64,000 nt of DNA from Branchinecta lynchi (lineage: Eukaryota > Arthropoda > Branchiopoda > Anostraca > Branchinectidae), in NCBI GenBank assembly GCA_023053575.1, contig JAKZAP010000022.1, positions 16,782,518 to 16,846,517 of the forward strand, read 5' to 3'. The notes below the pieces were generated by a model that did no database searches, was not told the DNA's origin, and saw only the letters and a program-made list of their open reading frames with translations. Each line of letters begins with the position of its first letter. The first letter of the stretch is position 1. Shown one piece after another: positions 32,583 to 43,988 of the stretch. A program made the position numbers and the translations under genes.

Positions 32583-33337
32583 CAGTGCTTCCACTTCCCT
32601 TTTTCAAAATTCGGGAAAAGGTTGCCAAAAATCGGGAGATTTTCGGTAGACACGCAGAAAAGATCGGTAGAAAAAAATCGGTAAAAATTTTCTTGAGTGC
32701 GATCCCTACGGATGTCATAAAAATAGGAGAATCAGCTTTCCTAGGTTGAAATAACGATCAAGAACAGTCTACAGTACTGTTCGCATGAAACTGGCGCAAA
32801 AATTCGAAGTATTTCAACTCTTAATATCACCGGGCAGTTTAATAAACTTTCCATGTTCGAGAAAATGAAGTGCACTGGGAAAAACATTAAATCAGACACA
32901 GAAAGTTTGCATTTGGTTTACTTCGATTCCCTTGTTTTTCCGTGACGCGCCCTAAGCAAGCATTCTGGTTGGCAATATATCAAAATTGTTTAGTGGTTAT
33001 AGTGGTAAAATACCAACCCCACTGGTGTGAAAATGTCGTTTGGCTATTTACGAACGATACAGACTGAGAACTATTGGAACTTTGCTCAGTGCGGTCATTG
33101 GTTGTCGTGATGGATATAAGGTGACGTTGCTGTTCTCTTAATGCTACTAAATACAAATAAAATCAAGTTCCCGAACTAATTGTAAAAGTCTCGTAGGTAA
33201 TCTGCAAAATAACGTAGTATTTCCATTTTTCGGTAGATTATCGGTAGATCGTGAGATTTTATTTTTCATCGTGAGATTTTCGGAAAAATCGTGAGATCTC
33301 ACGATAAATCGGTAGGAGTGGAAGCACTGGTTGTTGT
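32575..33337. mobile_element. hAT-type element with 8 bp target duplication
   Basis: Element 32583-33329, 747 bp, ends CAGTGCTTCCACT and its inverse. gttgttgt flanks both sides (32575-32582, 33330-33337), though the site is a TTG microsatellite. Both subterminal regions repeat atcggtaga and cgtgagattttc. No transposase frame. Confidence 0.8.
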
Positions 33338-33669
33338 TGTTCGGCAGCACACACTTTTACATTTGAATTTCCTGGTAGTCGGAGTTATCAATCGCCTGAG
33401 TCAAGAAAACACGCAGGAGCGCTAGAAACTTACTAAAGATAATTCTTGCTGTCTGGAAAATCCCCAGCCGACTTCAAGACCCCAACCAGCTCATGTTTTC
33501 CAAATCGTAACTGAGGAATCCAAGTTGCACTTAAGAAATCCTAACAAATTTGACTTTGATATCATAATTCATGAATTTTGTTTAAACCCATTAAAACCAC
33601 AAGTCTACGACCTTTATAAAATCCCTTTCAGATTATTCCATTTTTTTTTGCTACTAGACGCTCTATCAT
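33338..33669. other. Intergenic, unassigned
   Basis: Nothing recognised. Confidence 0.5.
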
Positions 33670-33980
33670 ATAGAGCGTGTTCCATCCTACTTACCGTAGT
33701 TACTACGCATGACGTCACGAATTCTGGCTTTTTGCCGTCAAGGCTGGAACGATTTTTCTATTTTCCAGCAGGATCTCACGCCAGGGGCGAATCCGACCAA
33801 TCACGTTCCAGAGATGCGTAGTTACTACGCTTACCACGCTCCCGAGCATGGTAAGCAAATAGTAACTATTAGTTACTATTCCGACAAGGTTGGAACGGTC
33901 AGCGTAGTAACTTTTCGTGAGGATGGAACGGAAATAGTAACTAATAGTAACTATTGTTACAAGGGTGGAACACGCTCATA
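33670..33980 (+). mobile_element. 305 bp MITE, GAGCGTGTTCCA family (copy B)
   Basis: Element 33673-33977, exactly 305 bp as copy A but inverted relative to it; ATA on both sides. Contains TGACGTCA and repeated tagttacta palindromes. Confidence 0.9.
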
Positions 33981-34595
33981 GTAACAATGACACATTACTT
34001 CTTGGTGTACATTTAACCTGGTTCATTTGGCTATTTTAAATCCCTAGCCTAGTCCTGTCCAAAACTTTTTAAAATACCTCTGCCCCTATGGGTGCTTTGC
34101 ACAGCTCTGTTCTGTCAAACTTCATCGTTTGTCAATTTTAGCTTCTAACTTCAGTACTGACTATGATCGCAACTCGGAATGAACCGAAAGCCCAATCGAT
34201 CATCCCCGCTTCAGAGTTTCAGACATGATTGTTTCTCTAGCGCATCTGACAGCAATTCGTCATTGGATTTTTATAAAAGGCTTTGGGAGGGGGGGGGGGG
34301 ATCGGAAATCTTGGGAAACGCTTAGAGTGGATGGATCGAGAGGAAACTTGGTGGGAAGAACAAGAACAAGTCCTAGATACTTCAGTGACACAATTGCACT
34401 GAATTCGTGCACTGCCTGGGGGGGGGGGGATTCTGATTATCCAGCGAGTTCGGTACTTCCCGATGTACTAGGATGATAAAACTCGGTAGGAATATGAGGG
34501 AAACGAATAGACCGACATGAGAATAGTCGTTTGCACGATCCAAACATCGTGGGAGGAGTGGAATCGGGTGGTTCCCAAAATCACCACGATCTTTT
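33981..34595. other. Intergenic with two G runs
   Basis: G tracts at about 34288-34300 and 34420-34429 sit in similar contexts. No gene seen. Confidence 0.5.
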
Positions 34596-35396
34596 TGCCC
34601 ACTCTCCCAATGCCCACGCTCAGAATGCCCACGGTTCAAAATGCCCACGACTCAAAATGCCCGGCGGCCTAAAATGTGGATAGTCACAGGGGAGGCTAAT
34701 GATGTCAAAAAATGCCCACTTCCACGAAATGTCGACAGTTATAGATACCTGGCTAAGTTCGAGTTCTACGTTTCCACCGAAAACCTGGAATCAACATGAC
34801 AATGACGGACCTCGGACCACGAACCACGTTGAGGCCTGGCACCGAGACCTCAACATACGAATTACAGCCCGACCACGTTTATTTCGACTTCTGCGAGAAG
34901 CTCAGACCATCCAAGACGAGATGGAATCAGACCTCCTCCAGATCGGTGCTGGAGCCGACTTCAGACGAAGGAACCGAAGAATGCTCCGGAAAGACCAGCA
35001 AATTCCAAGGGGGCTCAGTATCAGTCAGAAGCTTCCTCAAGAAAGCACAGCGCTTTTGCGGCATCTAACCACGACGCAATAGGCTACAAATGTTTCTTGT
35101 AAATAATAATAAACCAGTTATATTTATAATTAATAATAATTTTATTTAAACCCTCCATACAAATACAATAATTGAGGCTATACAAGTTCATCAAATGATT
35201 ATCGTCATTCTGATACTCGATCTACTCCTCCCGTCACTCAATCATGCCTAATTACGGACTGAAAACCTCAAACTTATCCAATCGTGGGCATTTTGAGTCG
35301 TCGGTATTTCGAGTCGTGGGCATTTTGAATCGTGGGCATTTTGAGCCGTGGGCATTTTCAGTTGTTGGCATTTTTAGTGGGCATTTTGAGTGTTAG
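34596..35396 (+). mobile_element. MULE-type transposon fragment with arrayed ends
   Basis: Left end: about five forms of AATGCCCAC spaced ~20 bp (34596-34720). Right end: the inverse, GTGGGCATTTTGAG, repeated at 35283-35396. Between them, an open frame (34699-35082, 127 codons) contains WNQHDNDGPRTTNHVEAWHR and a later RLLREAQ. This resembles the C-terminal RTNN..E.WH region of FLYWCH-linked MULE transposases. The catalytic core is absent, so it is a relic. No 9 bp duplication resolved. Confidence 0.65.
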
Positions 35397-35569
35397 CCCC
35401 TGAATATTTAGGGAAAGGGGCATAAATTGTGGAAAACGGAGAGGTTCGTCAGATGTTCTGTCGGCGGTTCGAACGCAATGGAACCAAAATGGTGCAGACG
35501 GGTAAAATTGTGCCGACGGATATCGTTTCGAAAGTTGAAACTGAAATTTCATACCTAGTGCGATATTGG

Positions 35570-36052
35570 ACGTGTCCGAAAGCTTTTTGGTGCTGTAAAT
35601 GCTGCATTAATGCTGCATTTTCTTTTTCTTTTTGTCCGAAAGCTGTTACCTTTTTTTCTTCTCTGACACTTCTAGAATACCAAAATTTAAGTCAGAAAGA
35701 AGAAGAAGAAAAAAGAATTAGCTGTATAAAACTGACAAAATGGATTAGCTACTGATATCCAACCTTCTTATCTTTCCTTTCTTCGTTGGCCATGATCGCC
35801 AGTTGGCTTAGAATTTGGAATGTTTTCCGAATTGTCAGTTGTCTTCTTGAATTTGTTATGTTTGCCGCCGAAAACGCTGAGAGAATCGCCGTACTCCCCA
35901 GTTTCTTTTTGAAAATTCAGCATAAGATTTAGCATTCTTGCTGAATTTTATGCTGAATTAATTGAGTGAAAATTTAAGTCCGAAAGCGAAATGCTGCATA
36001 AAATGCTGAATCAATTCAGCAATTTCGTTCGTTTCGGAGCTTTCGGGCACGT
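35570..36052. mobile_element. Inverted-repeat element, ACGTG(T/C)CCGAAAGCT ends
   Basis: Starts acgtgtccgaaagct and ends agctttcgggcacgt. The interior has several tgctgcat/aatgctgaat words in both orientations and gtccgaaagc again inside. Target duplication not resolved; no coding capacity. Confidence 0.6.
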
Positions 36053-36407
36053 TCATTACTTCTATTCATTTTGACGCTGGATTTAGAAGCAGAATACGGT
36101 AACACACAGTTGACATTACAAGCGTTCGTCACGAGCTCATTTTCGTAAGCAATAGGCCTGAATTTTTGTCCGTGGTTCGCATCCGACAAAGCTTATTTTC
36201 AAAGCTTATTACGACAATCGTAATTTCCGAACGGGTGATGCGATCCAAGGAAACTTGATGGGTGGCAGGAACATACGTCCTAGATATGCCAACATGAGCA
36301 AATGCACTGATTCGAGTGGAACGCCCCCTTACTAAGTTCGAACCGCATCCGGAGACTGTGGGAGATTTGAAAGGGGGGAGGATGTTGTGACGTCCTCCCT
36401 GTTTGTA
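36053..36407. other. Intergenic, unassigned
   Basis: Nothing recognised. Confidence 0.5.
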
Positions 36408-38450
36408 CCACCTACCAGGGGCGTCCCGAGCCTTTCTTCATGGGGGGTGGGGGGACGCACCAGGTAAAATTGACCAAATCGGCACCTGATTTTTACTGAA
36501 GTTATTATAAAAAAATTGTAAAAACACAGCGAGTTGCCCTCATGAAGCTACAACATAAAAGTTGCAGAGTAATATAGTGCGGACACACGATCAGGATAGG
36601 AAGTTCCGTGACTGGAATTCCCTGGGAATTCCTGCCCTGATTTTTGCCACCATCATCACTTCCTTAGGGAAAAGTTGAAATTTTTTCAACTTGATGATGA
36701 AACTGCAGGAAACCGGCTGGGAAATCCTGCACTTTCATCCTCAAGCTGAACAAATTTGAACTTTTCCATCTGGAAGTGATGATGGTGGCAAAAATCCGGG
36801 CAGGAATCCCCATCCGGGAGCTCCCATCCTGATCGTGAACAAGTAACAAGTCTGAAAAGAAAAAATGGTGCGTTTTCACGCTTTTCCGCTTCTGTTTTTG
36901 TTTTCCATGGATACGCCGTCACTAGCTTTTTACCTTTGGAAGACCTTTCCAGTTTTGCCAACAGGACTTGAAATAACCGCAAAAAAAGGTGTTGCTGTAT
37001 AGCGACAACGTCGCTAAATGCTTTGTCCCTGATTAATTAAAGCGCTGGAGGCGAAATTTTTTGAATCCACCTTTTTTTCCTGGCAACATTTAACTACTTC
37101 CCATGCAAATTCTAGCTAACATAGTTCAAGCCATCTAAAATTCCAAGCCTCAAACGCCAACTAAATGAGACAACCTTTGTCTAAATAGTGAAGACTGCAA
37201 AATGCGCCGAAGGTAAATTTTGGGGAACATTGATGATAAAAGTGCCATTCTGCGATCCCAAGATTATCTATTCAACACAGAGTTGTCTGGCAACGAAAGG
37301 GGCGATGCAGGGTAAAGTGGATACAGAGTAAATCTGTTCGGAATTTACAGGAAACACAAGTAGGCTAGTTTTCACGTCAAAAGACGTGCTTATTCCTGAA
37401 GTACTGCAATCCTAAGAAGTAAAAAAATGAACAGCAACCAGCTGAAGCTACCGTAAATGATAAAGAACGAGAGCTAAATAAATGCCACTTAAATTACCGA
37501 ACTCAGTAACTGAGCTAAAAAAATAAGGAACAGATCGAGAGCGGTATTGCAACCGAAATCGTAATGGAATAAAACTCTTGTTAGAACCACCTAAAACAAC
37601 CGAATTCGGCAAGTAATAGAAACGGACTAAAGAAAAATAAGGGTGATTTACCGGATTCGATAACGAATCAAAACCAAATGAATCTCACCGAATTTGATTA
37701 TGAAATGGACTGACGGAATGCGACCGAATTACCGAATTCGGTAGAGAATGGACCAAATAAACAGCTAAATCACCAAATTTACGCAGGGACGGACCGAATG
37801 CGTCAGAATCGATGCAGACTGAACAAAAGCTGGATGATTTATCGTATTCGGTCACGAATCAGAATAAAAAGAATTTGACTAATGACCAAATTATGGAAGG
37901 GACTGACCGAATGCGACCGAATTACCGTAAAACAGAATGAGACCAAAAACAGGTTAAATCACCGAATTTACGCAAGGACGGACCGAACGCGGCGAAATCC
38001 ATGCGGACTGAACAGAAGTCGATGAATTGCAGAATTCGGTCACGAATCGGAACCAAATGAATGTGATTAATGACCGAATTATAAAATGGACTGACCGAAT
38101 GGGATGGAACAGATACGAACTTGAGAAAAGTCCGGTGAATTACCGAGTTCGCTAACAAATGAGACCAAATAAACAGGTTAAATCTCCGAATTTACGAAGG
38201 GACAGACCGAATGCGGTGAAATCGATGCGGAGTGAATAAAAGTTGAATGCATTAGCAAATTGGATAAAGAAAGGGGAACCAATAAACACGTTAAATCACC
38301 CAATTTCGAAATGCTGGGACAAACGATTTTTATGAAAAGGGCATCACGGCTCCTTCTGACCAAATTTTCGACTTCGGCGAAAATTTGACCGAACGCCCAA
38401 AACTTAGGGGGGGGGGGGGGCGCCCCCCTCGGGACGCCCCTGCCACTTAC
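36408..38450. mobile_element. hAT-type element, 2.0 kb, with 8 bp target duplication
   Basis: Element 36416-38442, starting CAGGGGCGTCCCGAG and ending with the inverse. Flanks are ccacctac (36408-36415) and ccacttac (38443-38450), 7 of 8 matching. The right half is packed with ACCGAATT(C/T)GGTA words, the same motif as in the 846-2222 element, so the two are relatives. The left part carries a segment of the hairpin-rich family (36590-36960). No transposase frame. Confidence 0.83.
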
Positions 38451-39223
38451 TCTTAACAAGTTCCATGTATGAGCTAGAAATGATCGAAGCTGAGCATCAT
38501 TTTTTTTTGTATTGATAGTTGATCGATTCGTAACAAGGGCCCTTGTTAGTAGGCAAAAGACATCTGGTTATCTAGACACTAACTATGAATTGCTAGATCA
38601 TTGATGCTACAAAAGCTGAATTTGTGTTCATAACTGGATAGTCCTTTCACACTACACTTTTATTACCAATCTAGCCACAAGATGCTCTTGATTTACTATC
38701 CAAGAATGCTGACACTTTAGTTCTGAATATGGTCAGGAATGTGGTGAAAAACGGTGGCGAAGATTTTCCGTGTCAAGCCGCAAATATAGTAGCGGGATCT
38801 ATCCCTACTTGACCATGTTTAAGAAAAAAATATGCATCTACTGCACCCTTTCAAATTTAAGGTCTTGGGTCCTACTGATTTTAGTTGTTCTTAACGTTGC
38901 GTTTTCGACAAAGTTTTGCTCGCCGTTTGCTTAACCGGTTGCTTAATTTCCGGTTTCTAACGACGTCGAAGTTCACCATTTGCTTAATTAGTGTTTTTAC
39001 GACTCCGGGCGATCCTTGCCCGGTCGAAGTTTCTAGCAAACTTCGAACTTGCTAGCTCACGAAGTTCGGCGGTCAGAGTTTGAAGGATAAAGAAACTGTG
39101 ACTGGCTACAAAAACGGTATTTAAACAGAGACATTTGAGTCTGGAGGTAACCTCAAACTTCGATAAAAAACACAACTAAGGACAGTTGGCAACGCAAGTG
39201 GGCCGAAATATTAGAACTAAACC
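38451..39223. other. Between hAT element and MRPS27
   Basis: No gene or clear repeat seen. Confidence 0.5.
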
Positions 39224-39229
39224 TTTATT
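39224..39229 (-). terminator. Poly(A) signal AATAAA for MRPS27
   Basis: AATAAA on the minus strand 13 nt after the TGA; implies a very short 3' UTR. Confidence 0.65.
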
Positions 39230-39242
39230 AACAAAACGATGG

Positions 39243-40559
39243 TCAAACAGGCATTTCAGGAGGGGTGTAATTTTCTTCTGTCTTATTCATCTGCTCCCTC
39301 TCATACTTGGGAACCTTTGCCATCAGGTCACTTAAGAGCTTCTCATTCTTCTCCACCTCAAGGATCCATTTGTCTTCATTTTCAAAGAAATAAAGCTGAT
39401 CTTCTTTTTCTTTAAGAGCCTTCTTTTTCTGATCAATATCTTTAAGCTTCTTTAACCTTGTAATGGCAAGGATTTGCTCTTGTACAGCTTTCTCTCTTTC
39501 TTCACTCCATCTTTTGTAAGAATTTGTTTGGGCTGCAATTAGTTCTGGCTCAAGGTTGGCTTGAGCAGTCTGAATTTCTTTGAAGAGTGTTTTCTCGAGA
39601 TCATCACTGGACACTAAGTTTTGTTGTTCAGCTTGAACCAAAAGGTCCAGAATTTGGGCTTTTTCACTGAATTCCTTATCAGCTATTTTCTCTGATAGCA
39701 TCTGCAGAGCCTGGTTGGACAGTGATACCTTATTCGTAATTGCAAGTTCCAAACATTCAAGAGCCTTAGGATATTTCTGATACAGGGTCCATCCTAGAGC
39801 TGTCAAGGATACTCCAATAAAGTCACCCCTGTTTTTGTTAGCATATGCCAGAGTCTTCCCAAGCAGATGAAGAGGGTCTTCCAGATCGAAATGATCATCA
39901 AAGAATGGCTCTCGGAGGTAATCAACCCTAACTTTGACCACATCGACTGGCTCTTCAGGAGGTGGCTTAGGGAAAGGCTCCCATGGTTCAGGTTGTGGAG
40001 ACAACAGGTACTTCCAGCAAGAATAAACTGACAATGTCCTCGAAAGATCAGAGCCAAAATCTTCCTGTAACATCAAATTTATTGCACATTTTGCTGCATC
40101 TCTGTAGTTTTGGCTTCCAATAAATGTGTCCATCAATAGACTTGCTGTGTAAGAATCCAGAAACAGTCCATATTGCAGTCTATCACTCAGCATTTTTATC
40201 AGAATGTCTGTTCTGTTAAACTGCAGGAATGAGCGTATGACTGCATGTCCAGACGAGGGCAGGACAAAAGCTGTGTTTGGGGAGCGGCGGAACTTATTAA
40301 CAAGGCTTTCAGTCTCTTCTAGCACTTCTTCACTAGATATCTTGTTCACAAAAATGTCAAAGTCAACAGGACTTATTTTGCCATCAGTTTGGAATTTCTT
40401 TAGGAGTTCATAAAAAAGTTCTTCATGATTCACTCTGGAAAGAGTTGGAGTGGCTAGTCGCTCTTCCCAAGCCTTCTCGCAAGCAAAAGCTTCAGTGAGC
40501 AGTGCTCTAGAAAATGGTACTTTTCTCAGAAAATTGCAACTCCTGGTAAGAACATTCAT
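39243..40559 (-). CDS. MRPS27: Mitochondrial ribosomal protein S27 (mS27), single exon
   Basis: MRPS27 is a PPR-like component of the small subunit of animal mitochondrial ribosomes. The uninterrupted frame codes 438 residues (human 414). The N terminus (MNVLTRSCNFLRKVPFSRA) is Arg-rich, free of acidic residues for about 20 positions, and fits a matrix-targeting peptide. Family landmarks: KFRRSPN, then LQYGLFLDSYTASLLMDTF and NYRDAAKCAINLMLQEDF, which align with human KFRHSPN, VQYGIFPDNFTFNLLMDSF and NYKDAL..VMMQEAF. The C-terminal third is a charged, probably coiled-coil region (about 330-420). The ATG at 40559 is the first in frame. Unlike the other genes here it has no introns. Confidence 0.9.
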   Translation of the reverse strand: MNVLTRSCNFLRKVPFSRALLTEAFACEKAWEERLATPTLSRVNHEELFYELLKKFQTDGKISPVDFDIFVNKISSEEVLEETESLVNKFRRSPNTAFVLPSSGHAVIRSFLQFNRTDILIKMLSDRLQYGLFLDSYTASLLMDTFIGSQNYRDAAKCAINLMLQEDFGSDLSRTLSVYSCWKYLLSPQPEPWEPFPKPPPEEPVDVVKVRVDYLREPFFDDHFDLEDPLHLLGKTLAYANKNRGDFIGVSLTALGWTLYQKYPKALECLELAITNKVSLSNQALQMLSEKIADKEFSEKAQILDLLVQAEQQNLVSSDDLEKTLFKEIQTAQANLEPELIAAQTNSYKRWSEEREKAVQEQILAITRLKKLKDIDQKKKALKEKEDQLYFFENEDKWILEVEKNEKLLSDLMAKVPKYEREQMNKTEENYTPPEMPV

Positions 40560-40788
40560 ATTAGATATTTTTATGCACCAAATTTATGCCATAAAAAGTT
40601 GTAGTCGTCAATCCAATTGAGTTGCCGGATGTCGCTCGGTTTTGGACTCTCTACTAAATGCATGTTTTATGGTGGAGCAAACTCAAGAAGAAACAGAAGA
40701 AAAAGGGTTCTGCCCAAATTTGACTTCTGTTTTGAATTACCTGTGTTTATTATTTTGCCTGGCATCCTGCTTTCTGTCGTTTCTCAAA
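40560..40788. promoter_or_regulatory. Possible bidirectional promoter between MRPS27 and a divergent exon
   Basis: 229 bp separate the MRPS27 start from a plausible ATG exon on the plus strand. No named motif seen. Confidence 0.3.
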
Positions 40789-40815
40789 ATGGCTTCAAAC
40801 GACAAACAGGCCAAT
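40789..40815 (+). CDS. Possible first coding exon of a divergent gene
   Basis: ATG followed by ASNDKQAN and a strong donor, gtaagt, at 40816. Nine codons are too few for identification, and I found no second exon I could join to it. A MITE begins 38 bp further on. Confidence 0.25.
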
Positions 40816-40850
40816 GTAAGTCCTGTAGGAGATTATGTAGAGACTATGTC

Positions 40851-41132
40851 ACTGAGCATGTTCCATCCTACTTACTGTAGTTACTGCGCATGATGTCACA
40901 AATTCTAGCTTTTTGCCATCGAAGCTGGAATGATTTTTCTATTTTTCAGCAGAATATTGTGTCATGGGTGAATCTGACCAATCACGTTACAGAGATCCAT
41001 AGTTACTACGCTCCCGAGCGTGGTAAGCAATTAGTTACTATTTCAAGAAGGTTGGAATGGTCAGCGTAGTCACTTTTGGTGAGGTTGGAACAGGAATAGT
41101 AACTATTTGTAGAAGGGTGGAACACGCTCACA
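40851..41132 (+). mobile_element. MITE, GAGCGTGTTCCA family (copy C, diverged)
   Basis: Element 40854-41129, 276 bp, gagcatgttccatcc to ggaacacgctc; flanks act and aca. The oldest-looking of the four copies, with internal deletions. Confidence 0.8.
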
Positions 41133-41569
41133 GTCTTAAGCCATTTCAATGACTGACTGTTTAAAACTGTAAAATTTATGTAAAGACATTAGCAGACATT
41201 CACATAAGCATAGGGGAGAAAATACATAAGATCTGTCTTCTAGTGATCAAACTTTGCAGCAAAGTTTCATGTTCCCTAAAAACTCTGGTTGCATGGGTTA
41301 AGATGTTTTGGTTGATCAAAATTAAGTTTCGACTTTGTGGTTGAGATGCACACTCTAAGGGAGTTAGAACTTCATTTATAAGCAAAACCCTTGAGGCAAA
41401 AATGATAATGGGCTGATTGGCATCATGAAAATGCATATATTGCTTAAAAGTATTTTTATTAATCTGCAGTTAAGATTGGTACTTTAAGGAATAATCGGAT
41501 TTAGGAAGTAGCAATTTCTAAGCAAATGTTGTTGAATCTCTAATTCCAGCGAAGTTTCATCGTCCTAGC
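41133..41569. other. Unassigned
   Basis: Nothing recognised. Confidence 0.5.
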
Positions 41570-42640
41570 AGATATGGAAGTACCTCAACTCACCTCAACT
41601 CGGGATCACCGGAATCCCAGACCCCCCCCCTCCAACTCCACCCACAATCTGGAGCCAAATCTCGTTCTGTAAATGATTAATCCAGAGCATCTGTTTGTTA
41701 TTCCCACAAAGTTCGATCCCAATCACACCAGTCTAAGTGGGTCAAGTATCCCCCCCACAATAATTGTCGGATTCGGTCCGGAAATGAAAAAGATTAACAG
41801 AGAGAAGCGTCCTCTGTTCAATTATTAAATTTCACTCTAATCCGCCCACCCGTTCCAAGTTATGCATGACTCAATAATCCTGATTCCCCTCCCTCAACTC
41901 CCCCCAAGATTATCATATCGATGATTTTTTTATATTACAAGTCAGTTTTACCGGGTCCCTGATATGCCTGCCAAGTTTCGTCGTGAAAATCCCTAAAAAA
42001 AAGAATTCCGGGAGACCCCCTCCCCCTCCTCAAGTGTCCGGAGCCAGTCAAATTGTATAAAAGATTTACACGGAGCAGATGTTTGTTTTTCCCAGCAAGT
42101 TTCACTCCGATCTCTCCATTCTAACTGTTTCTCAGGATTCCCCCCCCCCCCAACTCCCCCACGTTGCCCGTAGCCAATCCAATTCAATAAAGAGCATCTG
42201 TTTTTTATTCCTGCCAAGTTCCTTCCCGAACTCTCAGTCTAAGTGGGTCACGTATTCCCCCCCCCCCCCCCCAATAGCTGTTGGATCCGGTCCGGATATG
42301 AAAAAAGAACACCAGAGAAATATCCTCTGTTTCACTCAAATCCGATCACCCATTGCAAAGTTACGCATGACTGAATATTCCGGACTCCCCTCCCTCCACT
42401 CCCTCCACCATTATCAGATCAAAAAATTTTTTATTTTGAAGTCAGTTTGATCGGGTCCCTGATATGCCTGCCAAGTTTCATGGTGAAAATCCCTAAAACC
42501 GCCATCACCGGAATTCCGGGACCCCCTCCCCCCCCTCCCTGATATGCCTGCCAAGTTTCATTGTCCTAGCACATCTGAAAGTACCCTAACTTGAAAAAGT
42601 GTGACAGAAAACTCGGACAGACCGACAGACAGAATTGTGA
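41570..42640. repeat. Tandem repeat, ~500 bp unit, about two copies, C-rich
   Basis: ttatgcatgactcaataatc (41859) recurs as ttacgcatgactgaatattc (42360), and tccctgatatgcctgccaag at about 41956, 42455 and 42537. C runs punctuate each unit. The end carries cggacagaccgacagacaga, similar in style to the edge of the GGGATCCC repeats. Confidence 0.7.
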
Positions 42641-42739
42641 TCCGTATGTTGCGCTTGAGCCAGAGGCTCCAAGTACCATAAAGACTGGTTTTCTTGAGGT
42701 AGACGTTTTTAGCTCAAGGTAATTGGTAGGTTAAATAGC

Positions 42740-43520
42740 TGTATGGTTTGCATCTACTGGATTTTTGATGGTGGAAAACGGATACGTCAGCTGAATTTCA
42801 TTGGAGCTATATTTATAGGTTTCCCACAAGTTCGTTTTTCCAACTTCAGCAGTTTTGAGCCTGAAGAGGACCCTTGTCGAGAAGGGCTGAAATATAGCTC
42901 CAGTAAAATTCAGCTGACGTATCCGTTTTTCCACCATCAAATATGATTCGCAGTCAGTTTGGGCTGAAGGAATATTCATTCTGGATAAATGAATATCGCT
43001 TCAATATTTCTAGTTAAACATATTTTTCTTTTCAAACAAGATCACCTCATTCTAAACTTATCTCAATTTACTTACAAGATGATGAAACAGAACAAAACAA
43101 AGAAAAGGAACATATTTGGACATATGACTGTTAAAAAAGTCATATTTTGCCTCTTGACTGTCAGTTGACTGTGAGGACAGCATATACATTTATTTCAACA
43201 ATTTGACAGCAATATTCTAGGAAGTGTAAAAACCCCTCCTGTATACCACTTGGTTTTCTTGCGGTGCACCATTATGTTATTTCTTTCAGGGTGGGGTTTA
43301 TAGGTATAAAAAGCGAATTTTTCAGTTGAAAAATTCAGTCGAATATTCGCAAAATTGAAATATTCGGAGGCATCTCGAAAATTTGACAGCATATACATTT
43401 ATTCAAACAATGTTTACAACGGATACGTCAGCTACGATTCTTCATCAGCGATATTTCGAACACATTTTAAAACATTGTTTGAATAAATGTTTCAAAGTCA
43501 GCTTGGGCTCAAAGAATATT
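42740..43520. repeat. Hairpin repeat, GAGGACCCTTG family
   Basis: Arms gatggtggaaaacggatacg (42767) and the inverse near 42915-42940 enclose ttgagcctgaagaggaccct. Further partial units follow to about 43510 with acggatacgtcagct and gtcagcttgggct. Confidence 0.7.
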
Positions 43521-43988
43521 TATATACATTTGTTTCAACATTTTGACAGCAATATTCGAGGAAGTGAAAAATTCAGTCGAATATTGGCAAAATTGAAATA
43601 TTCGGAGGCATCTCGAAAATTGGGAATATTCCGAAAAATTTAAATATTTTGCAAAATTGAAAAATACGGAAAAGTTGCAAACTATTGTGAATTTTCGCAA
43701 GAAAAATGCAATTTTTGCTGCAATTTTCGGGAGTTTGCACCCCTCACTATGCACTCATGTCCATCCCCAGCATGCAATCGTGTCCAACAGGTTCATAGGA
43801 AGTCGATTCTTTGTAGCTTTGATGAATAACTGGGGATGAGTCAGGTTCATCATCATCCAAATCATCAAGCCATTGGGAGCAACGTCATCGTCGTTCCCTT
43901 TCGGCCTCTCTTCTTGGCTCGGTGGCCTGCGTCGTCTGCACGTTTTTTCTTCTTCGTTGGGCATATCTCTGCTTGGGTCAGACGGGAT
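43521..43988 (-). other. Short repeats and 3' flank of the RNase H LINE
   Basis: 43540-43740 is rich in ttcgcaaaattgaaa words, partly duplicated from 43310-43380. 43745-43988 is probably the untranslated 3' end of the LINE. Confidence 0.45.
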
